Of a stretch of 64,000 bases of DNA, positions 10,503 to 17,868 are shown in pieces. Both the position numbers and the translations under genes were made by a program. The notes beneath the pieces were generated by a model. That model was not told the DNA's origin, searched no databases, and saw only the letters and a list, made by a program, of their open reading frames with translations. The first letter of the stretch is position 1, and the number at the start of each line of letters is the position of its first letter. Source of the DNA: an uncultured Kordiimonas sp. (lineage in GTDB: Bacteria > Pseudomonadota > Alphaproteobacteria > Sphingomonadales > Kordiimonadaceae); the NCBI GenBank assembly GCA_947492375.1, contig CANLMI010000002.1:807529-871528 (forward strand), written 5' to 3'.

Positions 10503-11270
10503 TTGACAGCAGAAATGAACAATGAAATTGCTACCGGTTCAACAGTTGATCAAAGTGAAGTGGAGTTTTTTGCAGCTATTTCGGACAGTTGGTGGGACCC
10601 AAAAGGCCCTTTCAAGCCCTTACATCAACTAAACCCAACCCGCTTAAAGTTCATTCGCGATGCAGTAACCGAGCATTTTAATTTAGATACATCAGCCAAT
10701 GAGCCATTCAAAAACCTTACATTTCTCGATATCGGATGCGGTGGTGGGTTAATTTCAGAACCCATGTCACGGTTAGGTGCAGACATGCACGGTGTTGATG
10801 CATCAGAAAAAAATATTCATGTTGCAAGCCATCACGCAAAGGAAACAGGTGCAACTGTAAACTACCGACACACTACCGCGGAAGCACTGGCAGAAGCCGG
10901 GGAAACATTTGATGTCATCATCAATATGGAAGTGATCGAACATGTGGCTAATGTGGATGCTTACCTGAAAGCCTGCCATCGCCTTCTAAAGCCTGGGGGT
11001 ATTATGTTACTTTCAACAATTAACCGCACCGCTAAAGCTTTCTTATTTGCCATTGTAGGTGCTGAATATGTTCTCAGGTGGTTACCCAAAGGAGCACATG
11101 ATTGGAATAAATTTATTACCCCTGAAGAACTTCAGACAGCCTGCCGAAAAGCAGGGTTCAATACATCGGCCGCAACAGGTTTTATCTTTTCACCATTCAG
11201 TCAAAAATGGTCTTTGTCTGGCAGGGATACAGATGTCAATTACGCAATGAAAGCGACAAATCAAATATAG
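10503..11270 (+). CDS. ubiG: Ubiquinone biosynthesis O-methyltransferase UbiG
   Basis: SAM-dependent enzyme performing both O-methylations of ubiquinone synthesis. It has 255 residues. SAM motif I is FLDIGCGGGLISEP near residue 75, and the acidic post-motif is MHGVDASEKNI. The family signature DVIINMEVIEHVANVDAYL and motif III LLKPGGIMLLSTINRT follow. The start is TTG at 10503: AGGAG lies 7 bases upstream, an optimal distance, whereas the in-frame ATG four codons later has poorer spacing. Confidence 0.95.
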   Translation: MTAEMNNEIATGSTVDQSEVEFFAAISDSWWDPKGPFKPLHQLNPTRLKFIRDAVTEHFNLDTSANEPFKNLTFLDIGCGGGLISEPMSRLGADMHGVDASEKNIHVASHHAKETGATVNYRHTTAEALAEAGETFDVIINMEVIEHVANVDAYLKACHRLLKPGGIMLLSTINRTAKAFLFAIVGAEYVLRWLPKGAHDWNKFITPEELQTACRKAGFNTSAATGFIFSPFSQKWSLSGRDTDVNYAMKATNQI

Positions 11271-11292
11271 ATAAGCAGCAAATCAAAATAAA

Positions 11293-11865
11293 TTATGCAT
11301 TTGTCTTTGGCGAAAGAGGTATTGGCAAGATATCAATGCCTTCATCAATCAACTCGGCAGTCTCATCAGCACTGGCTTCGCCGTAAATTCCGCGCTCTAC
11401 TGTTTCACCATAATGGATTTTACGCGCTTCCTCAGCAAACTCTTTACCAACATAATCACAATTTTCTTCAACGTGTTTTTTGATAGCTTTCGTGAATTCT
11501 TGTGCAACTTCCGCCAGTTCCTTAGAAATTTCAGCTTTTGGTTCTTTAATAGCCATATCTGGGGAAGCAGTCTTTGACGCATGTGCTGGCTTCCTGATCG
11601 TTTGTGAACTGTCAGCATTTGATTTGGCCATAGGCAATACGTCATGCGCCTCAGATGACGTATGCGGCAACACTGATGAACCTGTCACTTTCTGATTGGA
11701 CTTCACCCCTACATTTGGCGCCATAATTGCCTTTTCAACATCAGAGGAACCACAAAAAGGGCATTCAACAATACCCTTCTGTTTTTGCTCTGCGTAGGCA
11801 CTGGAAGATTGAAACCAAGCTTCAAATTTATGGTTATTGTCGCATTTTAAATCAAAAACAATCAT
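11293..11865 (-). CDS. DUF1178 family protein
   Basis: Conserved alphaproteobacterial/betaproteobacterial protein of unknown function. The N-terminus MIVFDLKCDNNHKFEAWF and the zinc-ribbon-like CPFCGSSDVEKAIMAPNVG are diagnostic of DUF1178. A long polar, probably disordered middle part is followed by a conserved C-terminal helical block (KHVEENCDYVGKEFAEEARKIHYGE). It starts 21 bases after the nitrilase and is likely the last gene of the comF-grxC-nitrilase-DUF1178 group. It is convergent with ubiG. A metal site made by the early cysteines is inference. Confidence 0.88.
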   Translation of the reverse strand: MIVFDLKCDNNHKFEAWFQSSSAYAEQKQKGIVECPFCGSSDVEKAIMAPNVGVKSNQKVTGSSVLPHTSSEAHDVLPMAKSNADSSQTIRKPAHASKTASPDMAIKEPKAEISKELAEVAQEFTKAIKKHVEENCDYVGKEFAEEARKIHYGETVERGIYGEASADETAELIDEGIDILPIPLSPKTNA

Positions 11866-11886
11866 ATGCTCTTTATTTCCTGAATA

Positions 11887-12714
11887 TCAGCTTGAGGCGT
11901 TGACCAATTCAAAAGGTCGAGAATGCATCAACGACGGCATTCTTTTACGAGTTTCGTCAACTTTTTCAAGAGAAAGGTCAGCCGAGATATAACCAACTTC
12001 AGAGCCGCCATCCGCGACCACACGACCCCAAGGGTCAATAATTAAACTGTGACCATAAGTCTCGCGACCAGTTTCATGCAGCCCTGTCTGAGCAGCAGCC
12101 AATACAAAGGCACCTGTTTCTATCGCTCGTGCCTTCAACAAAGTATGCCAATGCGCTCTGCCTGTTGGTACAGTAAACGCCGCCGGGATCATAATAACCC
12201 TAGCACCCGCATTGCCATACTGCCTGTAAAGTTCAGGAAAACGAAGGTCGTAACAGATAGATAAACCAACCCTGCCCCAAGGGGTTTCTGCGATTACAGC
12301 CTGATCACCGGCACGGTATAAAGCAGATTCACGGTAAGTTTCACCCGCACCCAAATCAACATCAAAAAGATGTATCTTATCATAACGGGCCGTGACGCAT
12401 CCATACTTATCAATCAGAAATGACCGGTTAGCGAGCTTATCATCAGCAATCTTGATAATAAGCGAGCCAATATGAATCCATATACCTAACTCAGCGGCTA
12501 AAGCCTGAAAAGCCTTCAGACCAGGGTCATCATCTTCATAATGGGCTTTTGCCAGAACTTTTGTGCGATCCATTTCCATCATATGGGTTGTTTCTGGGGT
12601 ACTGATAAACTCAGCGCCGTCATTTACAGCCGCACGGATTTGTTCGGTTGCTCTTTCAACAGACGGAACAACCTCTCTGCCTGTTGTTAGCTGAACAAGA
12701 GCAACACGAACCAT
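11887..12714 (-). CDS. Nitrilase-superfamily amidohydrolase (Nit1-like)
   Basis: Carbon-nitrogen hydrolase with the complete Glu-Lys-Cys triad: Glu in FISTPETTHMM (near residue 42), Lys in YDKIHLFDVD (near 112) and Cys in LSICYDLRFPELYR (near 155). Overall pattern and length (275 aa) resemble Nit1/deaminated-glutathione amidase, a metabolite-repair enzyme removing the transaminated form of glutathione. Its position directly after the glutaredoxin gene fits a glutathione-linked role, but substrate assignment is inference from family and context. Nine bases separate it from grxC. Confidence 0.88.
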   Translation of the reverse strand: MVRVALVQLTTGREVVPSVERATEQIRAAVNDGAEFISTPETTHMMEMDRTKVLAKAHYEDDDPGLKAFQALAAELGIWIHIGSLIIKIADDKLANRSFLIDKYGCVTARYDKIHLFDVDLGAGETYRESALYRAGDQAVIAETPWGRVGLSICYDLRFPELYRQYGNAGARVIMIPAAFTVPTGRAHWHTLLKARAIETGAFVLAAAQTGLHETGRETYGHSLIIDPWGRVVADGGSEVGYISADLSLEKVDETRKRMPSLMHSRPFELVNASS

Positions 12715-12723
12715 CGTTAGATC

Positions 12724-12981
12724 CTATGCTGCCAGCAAAGGATCTAAACTACCTTGTGCCTCTAATGCATAAAGATCATCGCAGCCACCAATGTGATCAT
12801 CGCCGATCCAAATCTGAGGCACAGAATTTACACCGCCCGCTTTCTGGCGCATTTCCTTGCGAACAGATGGTTTCATATCAACACTAACTTCTTTAAAGTT
12901 AACGCCTTTTTGTTTTAATAGTGCCTTAGCACGCTGACAAAAAGGACAATAACTAGAACTATAGATCACTACGTTTGCCAT
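12724..12981 (-). CDS. grxC: Glutaredoxin 3
   Basis: Small dithiol glutaredoxin (85 aa) reducing disulfides and glutathionylated proteins with glutathione. The active site is YCPFCQRAK near residues 11-19. The cis-proline segment is VNSVPQIWIGDDHIGG and the GSH-binding GG-D is in HIGGCDDLYAL. The thioredoxin fold is complete. It is followed closely by the nitrilase gene and preceded by comF 131 bases upstream. Confidence 0.95.
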   Translation of the reverse strand: MANVVIYSSSYCPFCQRAKALLKQKGVNFKEVSVDMKPSVRKEMRQKAGGVNSVPQIWIGDDHIGGCDDLYALEAQGSLDPLLAA

Positions 12982-13112
12982 TTTGGTTTCCTTTAACTCA
13001 AATTCTCGTGCTTATACTTAGGGTAATAGCCCCAATATTAAAAGCACCATACCTCATCATAAATCCGTGAATATTTCGATAACTGACAATGATTTTATCG
13101 ATATTGAGAAAA

Positions 13113-13847
13113 TTAATAGACATTTCCCTTTGCCACACGCGCTAATGTTATCGCAATAACCTCGCGTGCACCTGCTTTTTTTAACGTTGCTGCACATGCG
13201 TTTAATGTAGCTCCTGTGGTATATACATCATCAATCAACAGAATATTTTTATCACGAACATCAGACTGATAACGCTGCTGAACAACGAAAGCGTTTTTTA
13301 CGTTCTGATGTCTTTTTCTTCTATTTAACGTTCCTTGACTAACGGTGTTTTTCGACCTTTTAAGTGCCCTCGTATTAACCAACACATCACCACCGCACGA
13401 CAATGCATAAGCATTTGCAAGCAACTGTGACTGATTAAAGCGCCGTCTAATCAATCGAAAGGGGTGCAGCGGTACTGGTATAATAAGATCAACCGCGTTA
13501 TCCTGAACCATAACATTATTCATTAATTTTGCGAGTGCCGTAAAACCCACAAAAGATCGATTATTTTTCAAAGCCAGAATAAGAGACCGGCCTTTAGTTT
13601 CATATAAAAACACTGAACGAGCACGATCAAAAACAGGTGGGCGCTGCACACAAGAGCCACACACCAAACCTTCTTCTATTTCATAATCGAAAGGCAAGCC
13701 ACAGACTTTGCATAAAGGGTCGATAATAAACGAAAACCCAGACCAACAACGGGCACAAAAATCCCCATCGTTGATAACTCTGTCTCTACAAACAGGGCAT
13801 CGTGGCGGCAAAATAAAATCTACCGCATTTTGTAGGTATATTTTCAT
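13113..13847 (-). CDS. comF: ComF family phosphoribosyltransferase-like protein
   Basis: ComF-type protein, linked to DNA uptake in naturally competent bacteria and of unclear role elsewhere. An N-terminal double zinc ribbon is visible (CPVCRDR, CARCW, CKVCGLPF, CGSC). The C-terminal half is a type I phosphoribosyltransferase fold with the PRPP-binding loop ILLIDDVYTTGATL near residue 203. It has 244 residues, normal for the family. The start ATG at 13847 is 89 bases from the divergent methyltransferase gene. No other competence gene is nearby. Confidence 0.9.
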   Translation of the reverse strand: MKIYLQNAVDFILPPRCPVCRDRVINDGDFCARCWSGFSFIIDPLCKVCGLPFDYEIEEGLVCGSCVQRPPVFDRARSVFLYETKGRSLILALKNNRSFVGFTALAKLMNNVMVQDNAVDLIIPVPLHPFRLIRRRFNQSQLLANAYALSCGGDVLVNTRALKRSKNTVSQGTLNRRKRHQNVKNAFVVQQRYQSDVRDKNILLIDDVYTTGATLNACAATLKKAGAREVIAITLARVAKGNVY

Positions 13848-13936
13848 AGTGCGCCATCACTGATACGGTGAACTTACCTATCAGTATTATTGTAAAACAA
13901 GTTGCATGCAAATAAATCCTGCTTTAGGGCAAAGAC

Positions 13937-14773
13937 ATGAAAAAAAATAATCATATTGAAACCGATATCACTATTTTTGACCATCAACAGGTTCATAGAA
14001 GCTTTCAACGCAGTCAAAATATGCCCAATGACCACACCTTTCTGCAAAAAGAAATTGCAGACCGGATGCATGACAGGCTGTTAGATATAAACAGATCATT
14101 TGACATAATCTGTGACCTTGGCGGACTCGCAGAAGTTGACGTAATGTCAGATACTTCAGCTATCACAACTATAAAAAACTTTCCCTCTGAGCTGCTGGAC
14201 TTAAGGGCCGGACAGTATGACCTGATCGTTTCTAACCTGCGCATGCATTGGGTTAATGATTTACCTGGGCTCTTAATTCAAGCAAACCAAGCGCTAAAAC
14301 CAGATGGCTTATTAATGGCATCAATTTTTGGCGGCGATACCCTACATGAACTGAGACACTCTCTTATTACCGCCGAAGCCGAGCTTATAAGCGGCGCCAA
14401 CGCACGTATTTCACCTTTTGCCGATGTTCGGGATATTGGCAGTATCCTACAACGTGCAGGTTTTGCATTACCCGTCACTGATATGGACACTATTACAGTA
14501 ACTTACGAACATCCCTTGAAGCTTATGCAAGACCTGCGTGGTATGGGGGAAACAAATGCCTTAATGCATCGCTCCAGAAAATTCATGCGCCGCGATGTTT
14601 TAATGCGGGCATGCGAGATTTATTTCCGCGACTATGCAGGAAGCAATGGGCGTATACCTGCAACATTTCAAATTATATATATGACAGGGTGGCACCCGCA
14701 TGAAAGCCAGCAAAAACCTCTAAAACCTGGCAGCGGAAAGGTAAGTTTACGGGATGCACTGGGGAAAAAATAA
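13937..14773 (+). CDS. NDUFAF5-like SAM-dependent methyltransferase family protein
   Basis: Type 11 methyltransferase-fold protein of 278 residues, related to alphaproteobacterial homologues of mitochondrial NDUFAF5 and to BioC. The N-terminal IFDHQQVHRSFQRSQ is characteristic. The SAM motif I is weak (IICDLGGLAEVDV in place of D-x-G-x-G-x-G). The later conserved blocks YDLIVSNLRMHWVNDLPGLL and KPDGLLMASIFGGDTLHELR are strong. NDUFAF5 hydroxylates an arginine in complex I in eukaryotes; whether this protein methylates or hydroxylates anything is unknown. It is divergent from comF, a common alphaproteobacterial arrangement. Confidence 0.82.
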   Translation: MKKNNHIETDITIFDHQQVHRSFQRSQNMPNDHTFLQKEIADRMHDRLLDINRSFDIICDLGGLAEVDVMSDTSAITTIKNFPSELLDLRAGQYDLIVSNLRMHWVNDLPGLLIQANQALKPDGLLMASIFGGDTLHELRHSLITAEAELISGANARISPFADVRDIGSILQRAGFALPVTDMDTITVTYEHPLKLMQDLRGMGETNALMHRSRKFMRRDVLMRACEIYFRDYAGSNGRIPATFQIIYMTGWHPHESQQKPLKPGSGKVSLRDALGKK

Positions 14774-14812
14774 GGCTACACTAACCAGAATTAAATCGTC
14801 TTAACTCTATTA

Positions 14813-15376
14813 TTATGTGTCAATAATAGTAAGGCTGGGCCAGCGTTCACACCAATTTTTCTTAGCGATTCTGTTATGAAACCCTTTAAGGTCACATCGT
14901 TTCATAATTGGTGTAACGCGAAGGATATGATTACATAAATCTGTAAAACCAAACGGCGCAATAAACTGTAAATTTTCAGAACTGTCTAATCTAACGCCAA
15001 CTGTTGTCGCAGTCTCTGCCCAATGCTTTAAAGCATGTTCAAGGCTTGAAAATGGTTTATGGCCGCCAAAGATATGCATACGCGCCTGATTTCTAACTTG
15101 CCAGGGAGCATTAAGAGCCTCAGTTAATTTTTTTTCTAATTGATAATCTATATCAGCACTAATGTTGATGTCGTCGAAATAGATTACATCAATATCCAAA
15201 TCAGAATATACATTAGACTGATCATATAAATGATCCCAAATACGATTTCGAACAAATCCTGCGGCTATATAGACCTCTGGCATAAAAAACTGCACCAGCT
15301 TTAACGCTTCAATAAAATACTGATCTGCCCTTAAAAGTGCTCGAAAATCATTAAAATCAATGCAGGCAATTTGCAT
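14813..15376 (-). CDS. Nucleotidyltransferase family protein (NTP_transf_6 / DUF925)
   Basis: Predicted nucleotidyltransferase-fold protein of 187 residues. The motifs IAAGFVRNRIWDHL and YSDLDIDVIYFD match the G-x-[VI]-R-N and D-x-D metal-site pattern of the NTP_transf_6 family. The C-terminal block GFTDLCNHILRVTPIMKR is also conserved there. Its substrate is unknown. The stop codon of mutT is immediately before its start (15377/15376), so it is probably translated from the mutT transcript. Confidence 0.8.
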   Translation of the reverse strand: MQIACIDFNDFRALLRADQYFIEALKLVQFFMPEVYIAAGFVRNRIWDHLYDQSNVYSDLDIDVIYFDDINISADIDYQLEKKLTEALNAPWQVRNQARMHIFGGHKPFSSLEHALKHWAETATTVGVRLDSSENLQFIAPFGFTDLCNHILRVTPIMKRCDLKGFHNRIAKKNWCERWPSLTIIDT

Positions 15377-15856
15377 TTACAGAAAGTCACGAAGCATCGC
15401 AACAAGGGGAATGTCTGCTTCAGGCATGGGATAATCACCCAGATCGCGAATATAAGCCCATTTTGTTGCCTGACCCTCTTGCGGATTAACAAGGCCTTCC
15501 CATTTACGGCACAAATAAAGCGGCATCAATAAATGAAATTTTTCATAGGAATGGGATGCAAAAGCGAAAGGCGCAAGGCACGCAGCGGTAATATCAATAT
15601 CCAGCTCTTCTTTGCATTCCCGAATTAATGCAGCTTCCGGTATCTCACCTTCTTCCACTTTACCGCCAGGAAACTCCCATAAGCCTGCCATCGATTTACC
15701 TTCAGGGCGCTGCGCAATCAAAACGCGGCCATCAACATCAATGAGCGCAATGGCAGCAACCAGCACCACAGGCAAGTCAGCATCTATTCGAACATTTGGT
15801 TCAGGACAATCATCATTCATAGATTGAGGTTTAGGAAGAATTCCAGCCAAACTCAA
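15377..15856 (-). CDS. mutT: 8-oxo-dGTP diphosphatase (MutT-like Nudix hydrolase)
   Basis: Nudix hydrolase that removes oxidised nucleotides such as 8-oxo-dGTP. The complete Nudix box is GGKVEEGEIPEAALIRECKEELDI. The flanks ALIDVDGRVLIAQRPEGKSMAGLWEFPGG and ATKWAYIRDLGDYPMPEADIPLV are typical of MutT. The track start is a TTG at 15856; an ATG at 15820 gives a shorter protein and neither has a convincing ribosome site. It lies downstream of argJ as in many alphaproteobacteria, with one small gene interposed here. Confidence 0.92.
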   Translation of the reverse strand: MSLAGILPKPQSMNDDCPEPNVRIDADLPVVLVAAIALIDVDGRVLIAQRPEGKSMAGLWEFPGGKVEEGEIPEAALIRECKEELDIDITAACLAPFAFASHSYEKFHLLMPLYLCRKWEGLVNPQEGQATKWAYIRDLGDYPMPEADIPLVAMLRDFL

Positions 15857-15950
15857 GCCCTAACTTTTCCTACACTCTATACAGTGTCCGATGGTCAGCA
15901 GAAAACATAACTAGACCACTATATCAAACGATCAACTTCATTAGTTTTAA

Positions 15951-16220
15951 TCAGTATGCAGCTTGAACAATTTCGACATCATTCTCATGATAAGAACGTG
16001 GATTTTGCACATCATGTGACGAAAGCTTTTTTCTTACTTCTTCTTTCGCACCGATACGAGCGTTAACAACACGCTGGGCACGGTTCACTTCAGATTGCAT
16101 ATATCTTAGTTCTTTAAGCTTTTCCGCGCGTTCATTCCCATGCTTTTTCAAAGCATCTGTTAAAGCATTGTTTAACTCATCCAAAAACTTTAATTGAATA
16201 CTATAGTCTATGCTCGTCAT
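15951..16220 (-). CDS. Small coiled-coil protein of unknown function
   Basis: Protein of about 89 residues that I do not recognise. It is almost entirely charged and helical (LNNALTDALKKHGNERAEKLKELRYMQSEVNRAQRVVNARIG), consistent with a coiled coil. It has no signal peptide or membrane segment and no cysteine. I chose ATG 16220 because GGAG lies 7 bases upstream; the track start is 8 codons earlier without such a site. That ribosome site is inside a 9-bp inverted repeat (see separate entry). It lies between argJ and mutT on the same strand. Confidence 0.7.
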   Translation of the reverse strand: MTSIDYSIQLKFLDELNNALTDALKKHGNERAEKLKELRYMQSEVNRAQRVVNARIGAKEEVRKKLSSHDVQNPRSYHENDVEIVQAAY

Positions 16221-16223
16221 AAA

Positions 16224-16257
16224 TTTCTCCAACACAAAACTCATTTATTTGGAGAAA
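16224..16257 (-). promoter_or_regulatory. Hairpin that could mask the ribosome-binding site of the small coiled-coil gene
   Basis: TTTCTCCAA and TTGGAGAAA form a perfect 9-bp stem around a 16-base loop. In the minus-strand transcript the 3' arm contains the GGAG ribosome site of the gene starting at 16220, so folding would hide it. Regulation by this fold is inference. Confidence 0.5.
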
Positions 16258-16355
16258 CCAATCAAATTTTATGCCAGATATTTTTTCTTTTAAAAACAAA
16301 TAGATACAGACATAAAAAACAAGAATAGTTACATTTTTCCTAGTGAACCACCTGT

Positions 16356-17594
16356 TTAACTGCGGTAATCGGCATTTATGTCTATATACTGATGGGTCAG
16401 ATCACATGTCCAGATAGTTGCATGACCAACACCAACACCAACATCAACAGTAATGTCAATATCCTGTCCTTTCATGTAATCTGCGGCACCTTCCTCTGAG
16501 TAATCAGGGTGAACAGCACCATCTACTGCGATTAATTGTTTACCTATCCATATTTTCAGAGCGTCACGATTTGCGGCTTCCCCTGATTTACCAACCGCCA
16601 TAACTATCCTGCCCCAATTAGGGTCCTCACCTGCAATTGCTGTTTTAACAAGTGGGCTATTAGCAATTGATTTACCAATGACATGGGCGGCATGGTCACT
16701 TTCAGCACCCTTAACACCAACGGTAACAAACTTTTGTGCCCCTTCTCCGTCACGGACAATCTGATGTGCCAAATCTATCATGACAGCCTGAAAACACGCT
16801 TTAAACTGATCTATTCTGGTATCAGCAGTAGAATCGATTATTTCATTGCCCGCTGCGCCTGTAGCAAAGGCTAAGACACAATCATTTGTCGAGGTATCAC
16901 CATCAACCGTAATCGAATTAAAACTGTTATATACTGTTTCTGTTAGAATTTCTTGCAGGCACTTTTGGCTGATTGCAGCATCAGTCGCTACAAAGCCGAG
17001 CATGGTTGCCATATCAGGGGCAATCATTCCAGACCCTTTGGCAATACCTGTGATAGTAATGCTCGCCCCATCACAATCAAAAGTTTTGGATGCTGCTTTT
17101 GGGAACGTATCAGTTGTCATAATTGCCTGAGCAGCGTCATCCCATTGGCTTTCTGATAAGCCCTCTAACAAACCGGGTAACGCTTCATTTATAGGTGATG
17201 CATTCAGTGGTTCCCCAATAACACCTGTTGAAGCAAGTAGAACCTGCTCAACTTTACAACCTGTCAGCTTAGCAGCGGCCTCTGCAACAGCTTGGCAGGC
17301 ATCACGCCCTTTTCGCCCCGTAAAGGCATTAGCATTGCCTGCATTCACGACCAGTACACGTGCATTACCTCCTTCCTCAGTAACTCTTTGACACCATTCA
17401 ACCGGTGCCGCAGCAGTTTTCGAGCGAGTATATACCCCGGCATAAGTGGTCTGCTCATCAAAAACAGCGAGCATAAGATCTTTACGCCCCTGATACCTGA
17501 GTTTTGCTTCAGCAGCAGCAAGCCTCACGCCATTAACGGCTAGAATTGAGGGGCTTTTTTTAGGTGCAAGGGGAGATTTCTTCAACTGTGCCAT
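16356..17594 (-). CDS. argJ: Glutamate N-acetyltransferase / amino-acid N-acetyltransferase ArgJ
   Basis: Catalyses transacetylation from N-acetylornithine to glutamate in the cyclic arginine pathway, and possibly also acetyl-CoA-dependent glutamate acetylation. It has 412 residues. The self-cleavage site is visible as DMATMLGFVATDA, with the nucleophilic threonine near residue 195. Other conserved segments are GITAKGSGMI-like (GIAKGSGMIAPDM), DGDTSTNDC and EDPNWGRIVMAVGKSGE. Whether the enzyme is bifunctional cannot be read by eye. It is divergent from secA, a familiar alphaproteobacterial layout. Confidence 0.95.
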   Translation of the reverse strand: MAQLKKSPLAPKKSPSILAVNGVRLAAAEAKLRYQGRKDLMLAVFDEQTTYAGVYTRSKTAAAPVEWCQRVTEEGGNARVLVVNAGNANAFTGRKGRDACQAVAEAAAKLTGCKVEQVLLASTGVIGEPLNASPINEALPGLLEGLSESQWDDAAQAIMTTDTFPKAASKTFDCDGASITITGIAKGSGMIAPDMATMLGFVATDAAISQKCLQEILTETVYNSFNSITVDGDTSTNDCVLAFATGAAGNEIIDSTADTRIDQFKACFQAVMIDLAHQIVRDGEGAQKFVTVGVKGAESDHAAHVIGKSIANSPLVKTAIAGEDPNWGRIVMAVGKSGEAANRDALKIWIGKQLIAVDGAVHPDYSEEGAADYMKGQDIDITVDVGVGVGHATIWTCDLTHQYIDINADYRS

Positions 17595-17749
17595 GATGTT
17601 TACTTTACAGATTAATTAGCGTTTACAGGTTATCAATATATAAATTATGTCGCCATATATGGCACAAGCATTTATACAATTCTGATATATTTTTCCTCTG
17701 ATAACCATTTAATCAAGATTTTTTTAATCAGATCAACGTAATGTCCCAG

Positions 17750-17778
17750 TTGACACAAGGGCTGGCACTACTTATCTC
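17750..17778 (+). promoter_or_regulatory. Candidate promoter upstream of secA
   Basis: TTGACA at 17750-17755 is a perfect -35 hexamer; TATCTC, 17 bases later, is a weak -10. It lies about 90 bases before the secA start in the argJ-secA divergent region. No experimental support. Confidence 0.4.
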
Positions 17779-17868
17779 TGCACCACTTAACTTATAGTAA
17801 TAAATATCTGTAAGCCTGTTTAAAATTGAGCGTTACAGATATCTATTAAAACCGCCAAGGATATATTC

